A DNA stretch of 64,000 bases, taken from Polyangiaceae bacterium (GTDB lineage Bacteria; Myxococcota_A; Polyangia; Polyangiales; Polyangiaceae). The DNA is taken from assembly GCA_041389725.1 (NCBI GenBank), contig JAWKRG010000005.1, positions 186,001 through 250,000 of the forward strand, in the 5' to 3' direction. Shown here in pieces: positions 49,975-58,857 of this stretch. Within the stretch, counting starts at the first letter, position 1. Every line of letters begins with the position of its first letter. Made by a program: the position numbers and the translations under genes. The notes below the pieces were generated by a model. The model saw nothing but the letters and a program-made list of their open reading frames with translations. It had not been told where the DNA came from and did no database searches.

Positions 49975-51945
49975 ATGCATCGGTTCCTGGCGGCGGCGAC
50001 CCTGGCCTTCGGGGCAATCCTTGGTTGCGGTCGCGCTGCGCCCATCGAAGCGCCGCCGCCAGCTCCCGCGCTACGCGGCGAGCCGAGGGCTCCGCTGCGG
50101 ATCGCGCTCGAGTCTGGGGACGGACTTTCCTGCGCGACCTCGATCCGAGGTCGCTTGGCATGCTGGACTCGGGGTGCGAGTGGACAGTTGGATCCCTCTG
50201 CACCCGTGGCGGTAGCAGAAGGCGTCAAGGCCTTCCGCGTGGTGGAACAACGCGTGTGGTTTCAGAAAGACGATCACTGGCGCACGCGGCGATTCGAGAC
50301 CCACACCTTGGATGCGCCGCTGCCGCCCTCGGGTGTGGAAGCGTTGCTTTTGGACGGCGCAAGCTGTGAACGTGCCGACGCGGGCGCGCGCTGCAGCTTC
50401 GCCGAGGTGGGGACGCGCGCTCCGCTGCGCGTCGATTTTCCAGGAGCGCGCGAAGCGCGAGAGCTGCGACTGTTTCGCCTGCTCGGCAGACCGTGGCTTT
50501 GCGCCCGGGACGCATCGGGGCGCGCGCGATGTTGGGACGAGCACGCAAAGATGACCGAGCTTGGCACGGGCATCTCGGCGCTTGGGGGCAGCTCCCGGGT
50601 GTGCGCCCACTTCCTGGACGGTCGCTTGGCGTGTCTGCGAGACGATGCCACGCCGGACGCACTTCACTGGGACGAGATCGCCAGGTTCGCTGCGGTCAAG
50701 GAGTTTGGCGCCGGCCAGGGCATTGGCTGCGCACTGCTGCCCAGTGGCGAGCTTCACTGTTGGCGCTGGCAGCAGCGGATGGAAGACTTGGTCGATGCGG
50801 GCGTGCGCTACCTGGGAGAACTCCGCTCCAATCCCCAGCGCATTGCCAAGGAAGTGGAGACGGTTTCCGTGGGCGAAGAACACGCCTGCATGCGCTTGCG
50901 TGGCGACCGTATCGAATGCATCGGCAACGTGAAGCGGCAGCACCCCGCGCCGCAAGCGCGACGCCTGCCCTTCACGGCCGCAACCCGGGTCGCCCTCGGG
51001 CCTTCCCACGCCTGCGCGATCCAGGGGAATCTGGCGTGGTGCTGGGGGAACAATCGCGACGGACAGCTGGGGCGCGCCGCCGCGGACGAGCCACGCACGG
51101 AGCCCGAGCCCGTAGAAGGTCTGCCGCCGGTGGTCGAGCTGGCGCTCGGCAGTCACCACACCTGCGCGCGCGGTGCATCCGGTGACGTGCACTGCTTTGG
51201 TCGCGATGACGGTCGTCTCGGTCGCGCACCGAAGCAGAGCCAGTGGGTGCGCCGCGTGACCGACGTGGCTGGCGCGACTCAGCTCGTTGCGCACGACGAC
51301 GCCACCTGTGCGCTCGTCACCGGGCGTCACGTCAAGTGCTGGGGTCTAGTGGTTGCGGCGAAGCCCGCGCTGCCGCCAAGCGAGGTGCCGGCACTACGCG
51401 GTGCAGACGAGATCAGTCTGGGAAGGCAATCCCTCTGTGCCCGACTTGGCTCGAAGGTGGTGTGCGTGCTTCGCAGCGACGTTGGCGCCAAGGCCGCGCG
51501 CACCGTCATTCCCAGCAAAGTGAAGCGTCTCGTGGGGCACTGTGCCATCACCGACGACGGTGGCGTGAGCTGTCTTGGCTGGCGACCCCCCTCGGAGCAG
51601 CTCGAAGATTCTGGTCCCCTCGCCCTGCTGGTGAGTTTGGACCTTCCGCGTCTGCGCGGAGCCGTGGAGCTTTGGGCAAGTGACTACGGAGTGTGCGCCC
51701 GCGTCGAAGGAGGTGTGCGCTGCACGAATCGTCCGCATCCTCTCGAGAGTCCGGAGGACGCGGTCGTGTCGCCGTGGTTGCAGCTGACCGAGCACATGGG
51801 ATCTGCCAGCGCCGCCATCGCGTCGCATCAGACATGCGCCGTGGATTCAGCGGGCACGCTCTCCTGCGCGGGTGGCTTCGGTCCACCGAAGGACGACGCG
51901 CAGCGCGATTGGCACGTGCCCGTTGCGCTCACATTCCCGCAGTGA
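49975..51945 (+). CDS. RCC1-repeat lipoprotein (diverged, Cys-rich)
   Basis: 656 residues. MHRFLAAATLAFGAILGC is a lipoprotein signal peptide. The body is a chain of RCC1-like blade units of about 50 residues, best seen at ALGPSHACAIQGNLAWCWGN plus NRDGQLGRA and at ALGSHHTCARGASGDVHCFG; each carries a cysteine pair likely to make a disulphide. Such proteins form a seven-bladed propeller or several, used for binding. Unlike its two relatives downstream it has no Gly/Ser linker. Start set by the signal peptide; the ORF is open 25 codons further. Confidence 0.82.
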   Translation: MHRFLAAATLAFGAILGCGRAAPIEAPPPAPALRGEPRAPLRIALESGDGLSCATSIRGRLACWTRGASGQLDPSAPVAVAEGVKAFRVVEQRVWFQKDDHWRTRRFETHTLDAPLPPSGVEALLLDGASCERADAGARCSFAEVGTRAPLRVDFPGAREARELRLFRLLGRPWLCARDASGRARCWDEHAKMTELGTGISALGGSSRVCAHFLDGRLACLRDDATPDALHWDEIARFAAVKEFGAGQGIGCALLPSGELHCWRWQQRMEDLVDAGVRYLGELRSNPQRIAKEVETVSVGEEHACMRLRGDRIECIGNVKRQHPAPQARRLPFTAATRVALGPSHACAIQGNLAWCWGNNRDGQLGRAAADEPRTEPEPVEGLPPVVELALGSHHTCARGASGDVHCFGRDDGRLGRAPKQSQWVRRVTDVAGATQLVAHDDATCALVTGRHVKCWGLVVAAKPALPPSEVPALRGADEISLGRQSLCARLGSKVVCVLRSDVGAKAARTVIPSKVKRLVGHCAITDDGGVSCLGWRPPSEQLEDSGPLALLVSLDLPRLRGAVELWASDYGVCARVEGGVRCTNRPHPLESPEDAVVSPWLQLTEHMGSASAAIASHQTCAVDSAGTLSCAGGFGPPKDDAQRDWHVPVALTFPQ

Positions 51946-51961
51946 ACCGACAACCCCGTGC

Positions 51962-51980
51962 CGCCAACCTCCAGTTGGCG
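51962..51980 (+). terminator. Terminator-like hairpin after the first RCC1 gene
   Basis: CGCCAAC-CTCCA-GTTGGCG, perfect 7-bp arms and a 5-base loop, 16 bp after the stop. Confidence 0.5.
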
Positions 51981-52073
51981 ACAGGGCGTCGCGACGCAGC
52001 GCGGCACGCGCGCACCAGCTGTTTCAGCGTGTTCCGCGCCTTGGTGTATTCTTTGCTGCTACCAGAGTTCATC

Positions 52074-53054
52074 ATGCGCCTCCTCGCCTTCGCCTGTGCC
52101 CTCGGCCTAGCAGCTTGCGGCTCCGAGTCCGACGATGCTGCCTTGGGAAGTGCCGCCGGGGCCGCGGGCGCTTCGGGATCGCCGCAAGTGGAGACCGATG
52201 CCGGTTGGGTCGACAGCGGCCTCGGAGGAGCAGCGGGAAGCGCGGGTGCTGGTGGCTCGAGCGGTGCGGGTGGAAACGTGGTCGACGCTGGGCCCACGCC
52301 GGACCCTTGTCCTCGTGCGGAAGTGCACGTCGCGGCGGGCGCGACCTTGAACGTGCGCCCTGCACCGAACACGACTCAGGCGCCCGTAGGCACGCTCAAT
52401 GACGGCGAGATCGTCGACGTTCTCGCGCAGGTGCAAGGGGAAGCCGTCAGCGGCAACACGCTTTGGTTTCAAATCAAGTCCTCCGCGGTCACCGGCTTCA
52501 TCTCGGCCAACTACGCGACGTGCACGGACAAGAAGCCGCCCGTGCTCAGTCTGAACGGATTCTACCTGCCGCTGACCTGCGGCAAGTCGGCGAAGATCAG
52601 TCAGGGCAACTTCGGAAGTTTCAGCCACAAGGGCAACGCGGCCTACGCTTACGACTTCTCCATCGGCGTCGGCACGCCCATGGTGGCGATGGCGGATGGC
52701 ACCGTGAAGTACATGTACGACAAGACGGGGCCCGGTGACCCCTGCTACAACGGCGGCGACTCGTCGTGCTTTCCCTACGCCAACTACGTGGTGCTGAAGC
52801 ACGCGGACGGCACGCTCACGACTTACAAGCATCTCAGCAAGGTCAGCGTCAGCTTGGGACAAGTGATCAAGCGCGGTACGCAGATCGGGCTGTCCGGCTC
52901 CACGGGCTTCTCCACGGGACCGCATGCCCACGTCATGCACATGAACGATTGCGGGCAGTACAACTGCCCGTCCATTCCGCTGGAGTTCCAGGACGTTCCC
53001 GGCGACCACGTGCCCGACACGGGGCAGACGGTGACGAGCGGCAACTGCCCTTGA
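52074..53054 (+). CDS. M23 (LytM-type) peptidase lipoprotein with SH3-like domain
   Basis: 326 residues. MRLLAFACALGLAACGSES is a lipoprotein signal; a Gly/Ser/Ala linker follows (to about 80). Residues 85-145 are a bacterial SH3-type domain (ATLNVRPAPNTTQAPVGTL, WFQIKSSAVTGFISANY). Residues 160-315 are a LytM metallopeptidase: SHKGNAAYAYDF (His and Asp zinc ligands), TYKHLSKVSV and GPHAHVMHMN (the HxH pair). It is expected to cut peptidoglycan cross-bridges, either its own or prey wall, from the outer membrane. Zinc ligands look intact. Confidence 0.88.
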   Translation: MRLLAFACALGLAACGSESDDAALGSAAGAAGASGSPQVETDAGWVDSGLGGAAGSAGAGGSSGAGGNVVDAGPTPDPCPRAEVHVAAGATLNVRPAPNTTQAPVGTLNDGEIVDVLAQVQGEAVSGNTLWFQIKSSAVTGFISANYATCTDKKPPVLSLNGFYLPLTCGKSAKISQGNFGSFSHKGNAAYAYDFSIGVGTPMVAMADGTVKYMYDKTGPGDPCYNGGDSSCFPYANYVVLKHADGTLTTYKHLSKVSVSLGQVIKRGTQIGLSGSTGFSTGPHAHVMHMNDCGQYNCPSIPLEFQDVPGDHVPDTGQTVTSGNCP

Positions 53055-53159
53055 TCGCCGAGGGCGGCTGCAGCGCTTGCCAACACTCCGGACACTCCGG
53101 AATCCCGCGCGTCTGGGCGCGTGCTACCATGGGCGATCGTGACCTCACCACTTCCTTTG

Positions 53160-54554
53160 ATGAGATGGGCCCAGGGTCTGGCGAGTTTCGCCGTGTTTAT
53201 GAGCACGCTGTCGTGCTCCGAGGAGTTCCAAGGGGGCGGCGACAGCGGTGGCAGTGCAGGCGCGAGCGGTAGTTCCACTGGCGGCGCGAGTGGAAGTGGC
53301 AGCGCGAGCAGCGGCGGCGCGAGTGGAAGTGGTGGCGCGAGCAGTGGCGGCGCGAGTGGAAGTGGCGGCGCGAGCAGTGGTGGCGCGAGTAGTGGAGGTA
53401 CGAGCAGCGGCGGCGCGTCCAGCGGCGGGGCAAGTAGTGGCGGAGCGAGCAGTGGCGGTAGTGGTGGCGGACCTCCGGCGCTCGTCCCGAAGACCGCCGC
53501 GCAAGGGCTGCTCCATGGCTGTGCGGTGCGCTTGGATGGAGGCGTCGAGTGCTGGGGTGACAATACCTACGGGCAACTCGGGCGCGGAAACAAGGGGGGA
53601 TCCGCCAACACCGCGGCGGATGTGAAGACCGCGAACGGTGCGCTCTCCAATGCCAAGAGCATTGCGGCGGGCGTCGGGCACTCCTGTGCACTCAGCGGTA
53701 GCGACGTGTACTGTTGGGGCAGCAATGCGTCGGGCGAACTGCTCCCTGGTGGTGGAGCCTCCAGCAATGTTGCGATTCTAGCGTTGAGCGGGGCAACCGA
53801 CGTGGCCACGGGTGATATCCACACTTGCGCCGCACTCGCGACAAACGGCGTGAAGTGCTGGGGAAGCGGCGCCCTGGGGCAGCTGGGGCCCAGCGGTGGA
53901 GCACTACAAGGGAAGAAGATCTACGCCCTCGAAGCCGGTGGGTTCAACACTTGTGCCATCACCGACACCGTCCCCCGTGGTCTGTACTGCTGGGGCGTCA
54001 ACGACACCAAGCAATTGACGAGTGCCGCCAGCGGTGCGCACACCGCCACACCCACTTTGATCGCGGTGACCAATCCTTCGCATGTCGCCATCGGATTGAA
54101 CCACGCATGCGCGATCGACGGGTCGAGTAAACTATGGTGTTGGGGACTCAATGTCGCCGGACAGGTCGGCAACGGCGACGGCGGACCTGGCAAGATCGTG
54201 GCGACGCCCACGCAAGTGAATCTGACAGGCCAAGTCGTCGATGTAGAAGCTGGGCGAGATCACACCTGCGCCTTGGTTGGCGGCACCGCGGCTCCATCCT
54301 TGTACTGCTGGGGAGGAAATGGGCAGTCGCAGCTCGGCAAGACCGGTTCGGGGGTGGACCTGCCGGTGCTCGTCTCCGGTCTCGACTCGATTGCGGGCAT
54401 CGTCGACCTTGCCACGATGGACAACAACACGACCTGTGTTCGCACCGTGTCGGGCGAAGTCTACTGTTGGGGTGCGAACGGCTTGGGTCAGGTTGGCAAT
54501 GGCTCCACGGGAACCGGCGTGTCAGTGCCTGCGAAGGTCAGCGGATTGCCCTGA
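53160..54554 (+). CDS. RCC1-repeat surface lipoprotein A
   Basis: 464 residues. MRWAQGLASFAVFMSTLSC is the lipoprotein signal; the mature part begins CSEEFQGG and runs into a long Gly/Ser/Ala linker (GGASGSGGASSGGASG units, to about 105). RCC1-like units follow, such as GVGHSCALSGSDVYCWG, GDIHTCAALATNGVKCWGSG plus ALGQLG, and GRDHTCALVGG. Each has a Cys pair at the same place. It likely makes a disulphide-bonded propeller held off the cell surface. GTG codons at 53121 and 53139 are alternative starts. Tandem paralogue of the next gene. Confidence 0.88.
   Translation: MRWAQGLASFAVFMSTLSCSEEFQGGGDSGGSAGASGSSTGGASGSGSASSGGASGSGGASSGGASGSGGASSGGASSGGTSSGGASSGGASSGGASSGGSGGGPPALVPKTAAQGLLHGCAVRLDGGVECWGDNTYGQLGRGNKGGSANTAADVKTANGALSNAKSIAAGVGHSCALSGSDVYCWGSNASGELLPGGGASSNVAILALSGATDVATGDIHTCAALATNGVKCWGSGALGQLGPSGGALQGKKIYALEAGGFNTCAITDTVPRGLYCWGVNDTKQLTSAASGAHTATPTLIAVTNPSHVAIGLNHACAIDGSSKLWCWGLNVAGQVGNGDGGPGKIVATPTQVNLTGQVVDVEAGRDHTCALVGGTAAPSLYCWGGNGQSQLGKTGSGVDLPVLVSGLDSIAGIVDLATMDNNTTCVRTVSGEVYCWGANGLGQVGNGSTGTGVSVPAKVSGLP
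53240..53475 (+). repeat. Coding low-complexity linker, GGASG/GSGGAS units
   Basis: Imperfect 9- and 12-bp units based on GGCGCGAGTGGAAGTGG encode the Gly/Ser/Ala linker of RCC1 lipoprotein A. On the minus strand the same DNA gives Arg/Ala/Thr-rich false ORFs. Confidence 0.8.
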
Positions 54555-54636
54555 AACTCCGTGCGAAAGCAGCGCACCGCACTGCGGGCCGTCCAAATCA
54601 GATTGGGGCTACCCCTCTCGTGATACTCTGGGAACG

Positions 54637-56169
54637 ATGCGCGATTTCGAACTAGGGAAAGCGGGCTGGTGGGTTGTCGTGGCTGGTGGGGTGCTAGTGG
54701 GCGCAGGTTGGGGCTGCTCGTCGAAGAGCACGGGGTCCAGCAGCAGTTCTGGAGGTAGCGCAGGGGCAAGTGGCAGTGGCGGCGCGTCAGGCGGCACGAG
54801 TGGAAGCGGCGGAGCTTCCGGCGGCGCGAGTGGCAGTGGTGGCGCGAGTGGTGCGGGCGGCGGCGGGGCGTCGGGCGCGAGTGGCAGCGGCGGAGCGTCG
54901 GGTGCGAGTGGCGCCGGCGGAGCGTCGGGCGCGAGTGGCAGTGGTGGCGCTTCTGGTGGTGCGGGCGGGAGTGGTGGCGCTTCTGGTGGCGCAAGTGGTT
55001 CGGGCGGCGCAAGCGGCAGCGGCGGCGCCGCGGGACCGACGATCCTTCACAAGAGCGTCGCGCTCGGTTCCAGCCACACATGTGCAGTCACGCCCTCTGG
55101 CCAGGTGAAGTGCTGGGGGGACAACAGCCTGGGCAATCTCGGTCGTGGCTACTTGGGTGGCAGCGGTGGTGCCCCCGCCATCGATCCGACGCCAGGAGTG
55201 GTTCAGAACAAGACGCCATCAGGTCCCCTCGGCAACGTGTCGCGGATCGCATCGGGTGGTTGGCACAGTTGCGCGCTTTCGGGGACGGACGTCTATTGTT
55301 GGGGCAGAAACAACACCGGCGAGGTCGGGACCAACGCTGGAGGCTCGACCGCGCCATCGGCGGTCACAGCAGCCGCAGTCACTGGTGCCGCGAGTGACGT
55401 TGCGGTCGGTATCCGGCATTCCTGTGCTGCCCTGGGCAGTGGCGGCGTCACCTGTTGGGGCGACAATACGAACAAGCAACTCGGTCCCAGCGGAGGCGCC
55501 CTGAGCGGCACCAAGATCGCGAATCTAGAAGCGGGCGGCGAGACGACCTGCGCCATCACCGATGAGACACCGCGAAAACTCTATTGCTGGGGCAAGAACG
55601 ACAAGAGTCAACTGACGTCGGTCGCGGGCGGTGTGGCTTCGAGCGAATCCCCAGTCCTGATCACGGGGATAACCAATCCGCTACGCGTCGCCGTTGGATT
55701 CACGCACGTGTGCGCACTCGACGATGCGGGAACGCTGTACTGCTGGGGTGAGAATGTCGCCGGGCAAGTGGGAAACGGAAGCTCTGGCGCAGGACAGATT
55801 GCTACCGTGCCGACCGCCGTCAGTACGACGAACTTCTCCAACGGAGCCATCGCCTACGACGTCGAGGCAGGTTGGGATCATACCTGCGCCCTGGTTGGCG
55901 CCGGTGCGCTGCAGATCTTCTGTTGGGGCAACAACCCGCAAAAGCAGCTGGCGCAACCTTCGATTGCCAAGAGCGACTTGCCGATGCTGGTCGGAGGGCT
56001 CGGTTCGTCCCTCACGCTGGTGGAGGTGGCGTCGCTCGGCAACGTCACGACTTGCGCGCGAGATCAGAGCGCCGACGTCTACTGCTGGGGCGGCAATAGC
56101 CACGGGCAGTTGGGCAATGCCAATCTGACGCCGCAGGCCTCGCCGGTCAAAGTCGTCGGCTTCCCCTGA
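54637..56169 (+). CDS. RCC1-repeat surface lipoprotein B
   Basis: 510 residues. The signal peptide ends GWGC; the mature start CSSKSTGSSSSSGG leads into a 100-residue Gly/Ser/Ala linker. RCC1-like units follow with the same Cys pairs as in paralogue A (GSSHTCAVTPSGQVKCWGDN plus SLGNLGRG, GWDHTCALVGAGALQIFCWG). The start MRDFELGKAGWW (54637) fits the signal peptide; the frame is open 120 codons further, overlapping gene A. The anchor resembles that of the DUF1566 lipoproteins on the other strand more than that of gene A. Confidence 0.88.
   Translation: MRDFELGKAGWWVVVAGGVLVGAGWGCSSKSTGSSSSSGGSAGASGSGGASGGTSGSGGASGGASGSGGASGAGGGGASGASGSGGASGASGAGGASGASGSGGASGGAGGSGGASGGASGSGGASGSGGAAGPTILHKSVALGSSHTCAVTPSGQVKCWGDNSLGNLGRGYLGGSGGAPAIDPTPGVVQNKTPSGPLGNVSRIASGGWHSCALSGTDVYCWGRNNTGEVGTNAGGSTAPSAVTAAAVTGAASDVAVGIRHSCAALGSGGVTCWGDNTNKQLGPSGGALSGTKIANLEAGGETTCAITDETPRKLYCWGKNDKSQLTSVAGGVASSESPVLITGITNPLRVAVGFTHVCALDDAGTLYCWGENVAGQVGNGSSGAGQIATVPTAVSTTNFSNGAIAYDVEAGWDHTCALVGAGALQIFCWGNNPQKQLAQPSIAKSDLPMLVGGLGSSLTLVEVASLGNVTTCARDQSADVYCWGGNSHGQLGNANLTPQASPVKVVGFP
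54745..55035 (+). repeat. Coding low-complexity linker of lipoprotein B
   Basis: Imperfect units encoding GGASGASG and related strings; closely similar DNA occurs at 53240-53475 on this strand and at 58560-58690 and 59745-59900 on the other strand. Confidence 0.8.
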
Positions 56170-56263
56170 GTCAGGGCGCAGGCGCCTCACCGCAAGCGCA
56201 AACAAGCCGCCAAGCCATCACGAGCCCATCGGGCGCCACTGGGAACCTTCTTCAACAACGACG

Positions 56264-57274
56264 CTACTCTCGCGTCGCGTCCACCGCTGCGACCACGGCG
56301 GGGTCGAGGTGACGGTGGTGTGCGAGACGTACGTCCAAGTCGCGATCTCGGAATCGTTCCAAGCCGCGCGAGATGGCGTCGGCAATCCAACGCTTGTCGT
56401 TGCCGAAAGCGCCTCCACCCAGGAACGTCAGCCACACCTTGCCCGACCCGTGCCCCTCCGCGGCATCGAGTACTGCGGCGTGAAGAGTCGCCTCGTAGGC
56501 GGCATCGAGCACGAGAGTGGCCAGCGGCGCCCACAACTCCAGGCCGCCGCCAGTGTATCCGCAGGAAAGCGCGGAGCAATACGCTTGGGACACGTACTGT
56601 GCACCGGTTGGCTCGACGAAACGTCGCGCGAACGTGACCCCGACGCGCGAATGCAGTCCAATGCGCAAGGTGCCGAGCAGCGCGTCGCGATCCTGCCTCG
56701 ACAACGCAGCATTCAAGCGGCGCAGCCGGGCGGCGTCGGAAAAGGTGTAGCCGTTCCTGACCTCGACGAACGTACCGGCCTCGCCGACCGCCGCTTGCAG
56801 GTCCGACAAGTTGTTGAGCTGTCGGTTTCGGGTCTGTCCGCGCGCACCGCCGACCTCGACGAAGTAGTTGCGCACGACGGTCCCCGCAGCCGCCGCCAGC
56901 GCGCACGCGGGGCCTTGGGTCGGATCATCGTCGTATTGGGTCACGCCATCTTCAGGGACCTCGTCGGCGCCTGCGAACTCGAGACAATTGAACTGCGACG
57001 CTGCCTGGAACATCGCGCCCGAGTTCTCGGCCATCGCGTGGAGTTCGAGCACGTCGTCGATGACCTCGTGACGCACCTTCAACCTGCCAGGACGGAGTCC
57101 GCGCGTGCGTTCTCGTAGCCAGGCCAGGGACGGCGTGGAAAAGTGACCCGCTTCGAAGCTCCGATCATTGACGGTGGAGCGAAGGGTGGTGCCTTCGAGC
57201 TCGAAGCGGGATTGCGTCTCCGCGTAGGGGAGTTCGCGAAAGCCAAACAGCTGTTCGAACCACGTCGTCGACAT
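56264..57274 (-). CDS. Conserved cytoplasmic protein, macro-domain-like C-terminus possible
   Basis: 336 residues, no signal or membrane segment. I do not recognise a named family. FQAASQFNCLEFAGADEVPE, TQYDDDPTQGPACALAAAAG and VRNYFVEVGG, then QAYCSALSCGYTGG and KVWLTFLGGGAFGNDKRW look strongly patterned, as in an enzyme. The QFNCLEF stretch near an early helix and the LTFLGGGAFGN loop near the end recall the ligand loops of macro (ADP-ribose-binding) domains, but this is only resemblance. It lies alone between convergent and divergent surface-protein genes. Confidence 0.6.
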   Translation of the reverse strand: MSTTWFEQLFGFRELPYAETQSRFELEGTTLRSTVNDRSFEAGHFSTPSLAWLRERTRGLRPGRLKVRHEVIDDVLELHAMAENSGAMFQAASQFNCLEFAGADEVPEDGVTQYDDDPTQGPACALAAAAGTVVRNYFVEVGGARGQTRNRQLNNLSDLQAAVGEAGTFVEVRNGYTFSDAARLRRLNAALSRQDRDALLGTLRIGLHSRVGVTFARRFVEPTGAQYVSQAYCSALSCGYTGGGLELWAPLATLVLDAAYEATLHAAVLDAAEGHGSGKVWLTFLGGGAFGNDKRWIADAISRGLERFRDRDLDVRLAHHRHLDPAVVAAVDATRE

Positions 57275-57310
57275 CGGTCGTCCTCACAGGCAACGCGGAC
57301 CAGTTCGCCG

Positions 57311-57658
57311 CTAGCGGGTGTTGAACGGGCCGTTGGGATCTGGCTTCGGTAGCGGCGCTTTCAAGCACACGCGCGGCGTGGGTACGGGCCGTGGAGGTGG
57401 CCTCACCGCCAGGCAAGGGACCGGCACCGACCCGTCGTTGGCGCTGGCGGACGGCGCGTTCGTCTCCGGCGGAGCAGGCTGCGTCGTGGGCGGGGTCGTT
57501 GCGGAGGGCGCTGGCGGAGCTGGCTCCGCAGTCGTCGCAGTAGATGTGGTGGTATCGCTGGTCGAGGCGCGCTGCTCGCAGCTCACGCCGAGTCCGGCGA
57601 GAGCCGTGGCAATGAAGAACTTGCGGCGCGCAAGGATGGCTCTGCGATCCGAATCCAT
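57311..57658 (-). CDS. Small Pro/Thr-rich lipoprotein
   Basis: 115 residues. LARRKFFIATALAGLGVSC has a twin-arginine pair and a lipobox, so export by Tat or Sec and lipid attachment are likely. The mature part is a Pro/Ala/Thr-rich disordered chain (TTAEPAPPAPSATTPPTTQP) with two lone cysteines. No domain. It ends 36 bp before the start of the 336-residue gene and may share its transcript. Confidence 0.65.
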   Translation of the reverse strand: MDSDRRAILARRKFFIATALAGLGVSCEQRASTSDTTTSTATTAEPAPPAPSATTPPTTQPAPPETNAPSASANDGSVPVPCLAVRPPPRPVPTPRVCLKAPLPKPDPNGPFNTR

Positions 57659-57694
57659 GCGCCGGACGGTATCACGGTCTGAGCGTGCGGGTGG

Positions 57695-58762
57695 TCAAGG
57701 CAAGTTGCGCACGCAACGCACCCTGAGCGTGTCGGCAAAAGGCTTGTTGGGGTCGCTGCCGTCGAAGTTGGTGCCATCGTTGAAGTTGACGAACCGCGCC
57801 TCGCTCGACAGCGAAAAGTAGGGGGTTGAGCTCCAGTAGGGTTCTGGGTGGGTACCGGCGAAGGCGGTCGGAGAAACGGCGGGAAACTGCGTGGTGTCAT
57901 CGACGATGGTGGCAAGCTCCTTTGCCGTCGGCACGCGCCAGTCGTCGAGACCCGCTACGGCGAGCGTCGCGCAGTGGTCCAAGGCGGCGCTCCACGAGTG
58001 CTTCGCGTCTGCCGGCGAGCGTTCCCACATCAACCCCGTGCTCACACTCGACACCACCCCGCAGCTGGAGTCCGACGTAAACGGTGCAGCTGTCAGGGCG
58101 GGACCCTTCACGCAGCGAACCGGAAAATCCGTGGTCTTGTGCCAAGTGCCTGCGTCGCCGTTCTGCACGTTGATCACCCAGGCGTCATCGACCTTCGCAG
58201 TCGTCGTCGACGTCCACAGGTTGGGATTGTCGCCTGGCATGTCGAACTCCGCAGGCAGGGCGTAGGCTGCACCGTGATCCAGCAGCGAGACGACCTCTAC
58301 ACGGGAGGGGACGCGCCAGCCGCTTCCCAAGGCCATGCAGTAGGGCTCTGCCTGAATCCATGGGCGCGGCACGCCATAGTTCTTCTGCCACACCAATCCG
58401 GTGATAGGGTCCGTGACCTCGTTGCCGTTGGTCGCATAGACCGGGACGTGGATCTGCGAGCTTCCGTCTTCCCCGGGTCCGCACGCGCCCGTGCAAAACT
58501 TCGTCTTCGAGTCGGGCCACTTACCGATCGGACCCGCGTCGGGGCCGAGTCCACAAGCGTTGCCTCCCATGCCGCTGCTACCGCTCGCGCCGGCGCTGCC
58601 GCTCGTGCCACCGCTACCCGCTGTGCCGCCGCTACCGCCCCCAGCTGCGCCGCTGGCGCCAGCGCTGCCTCCCGAGCTCGTGGAACGGCTACTGCTCTTG
58701 GACGAGCAGGCAAGGGTCAGACACACGAGGAAGAGAATCGGCACGCAAGAACGTATCGCCAT
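57695..58762 (-). CDS. DUF1566-domain surface lipoprotein A
   Basis: 355 residues. The signal ends LTLAC; the mature start is CSSKSSSRSTSSGGSAGASG followed by a Gly/Ser linker. Two DUF1566-like (Lcl) units follow: DPITGLVWQKNYG with GWRVPSRVEVVSLLD, and VSTGLMWERSPAD with DWRVPTAKELATIVDD, ending LRVRCVRNLP. The fold is C-type-lectin-like and usually binding. The start MAIRSC (58762) is set by the signal peptide. It is a tandem paralogue of the next gene upstream on this strand, about 60 percent alike in the second half by eye. Confidence 0.88.
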   Translation of the reverse strand: MAIRSCVPILFLVCLTLACSSKSSSRSTSSGGSAGASGAAGGGSGGTAGSGGTSGSAGASGSSGMGGNACGLGPDAGPIGKWPDSKTKFCTGACGPGEDGSSQIHVPVYATNGNEVTDPITGLVWQKNYGVPRPWIQAEPYCMALGSGWRVPSRVEVVSLLDHGAAYALPAEFDMPGDNPNLWTSTTTAKVDDAWVINVQNGDAGTWHKTTDFPVRCVKGPALTAAPFTSDSSCGVVSSVSTGLMWERSPADAKHSWSAALDHCATLAVAGLDDWRVPTAKELATIVDDTTQFPAVSPTAFAGTHPEPYWSSTPYFSLSSEARFVNFNDGTNFDGSDPNKPFADTLRVRCVRNLP

Positions 58763-58857
58763 CGCGGACGAACTGTAGCAGCGCCGAGCAGCCTTGTCCG
58801 TCCTCGGGATGCGCTTACGTGGACGAGAGCCCATCCTCGCGGCTGCGGAGACTCACC

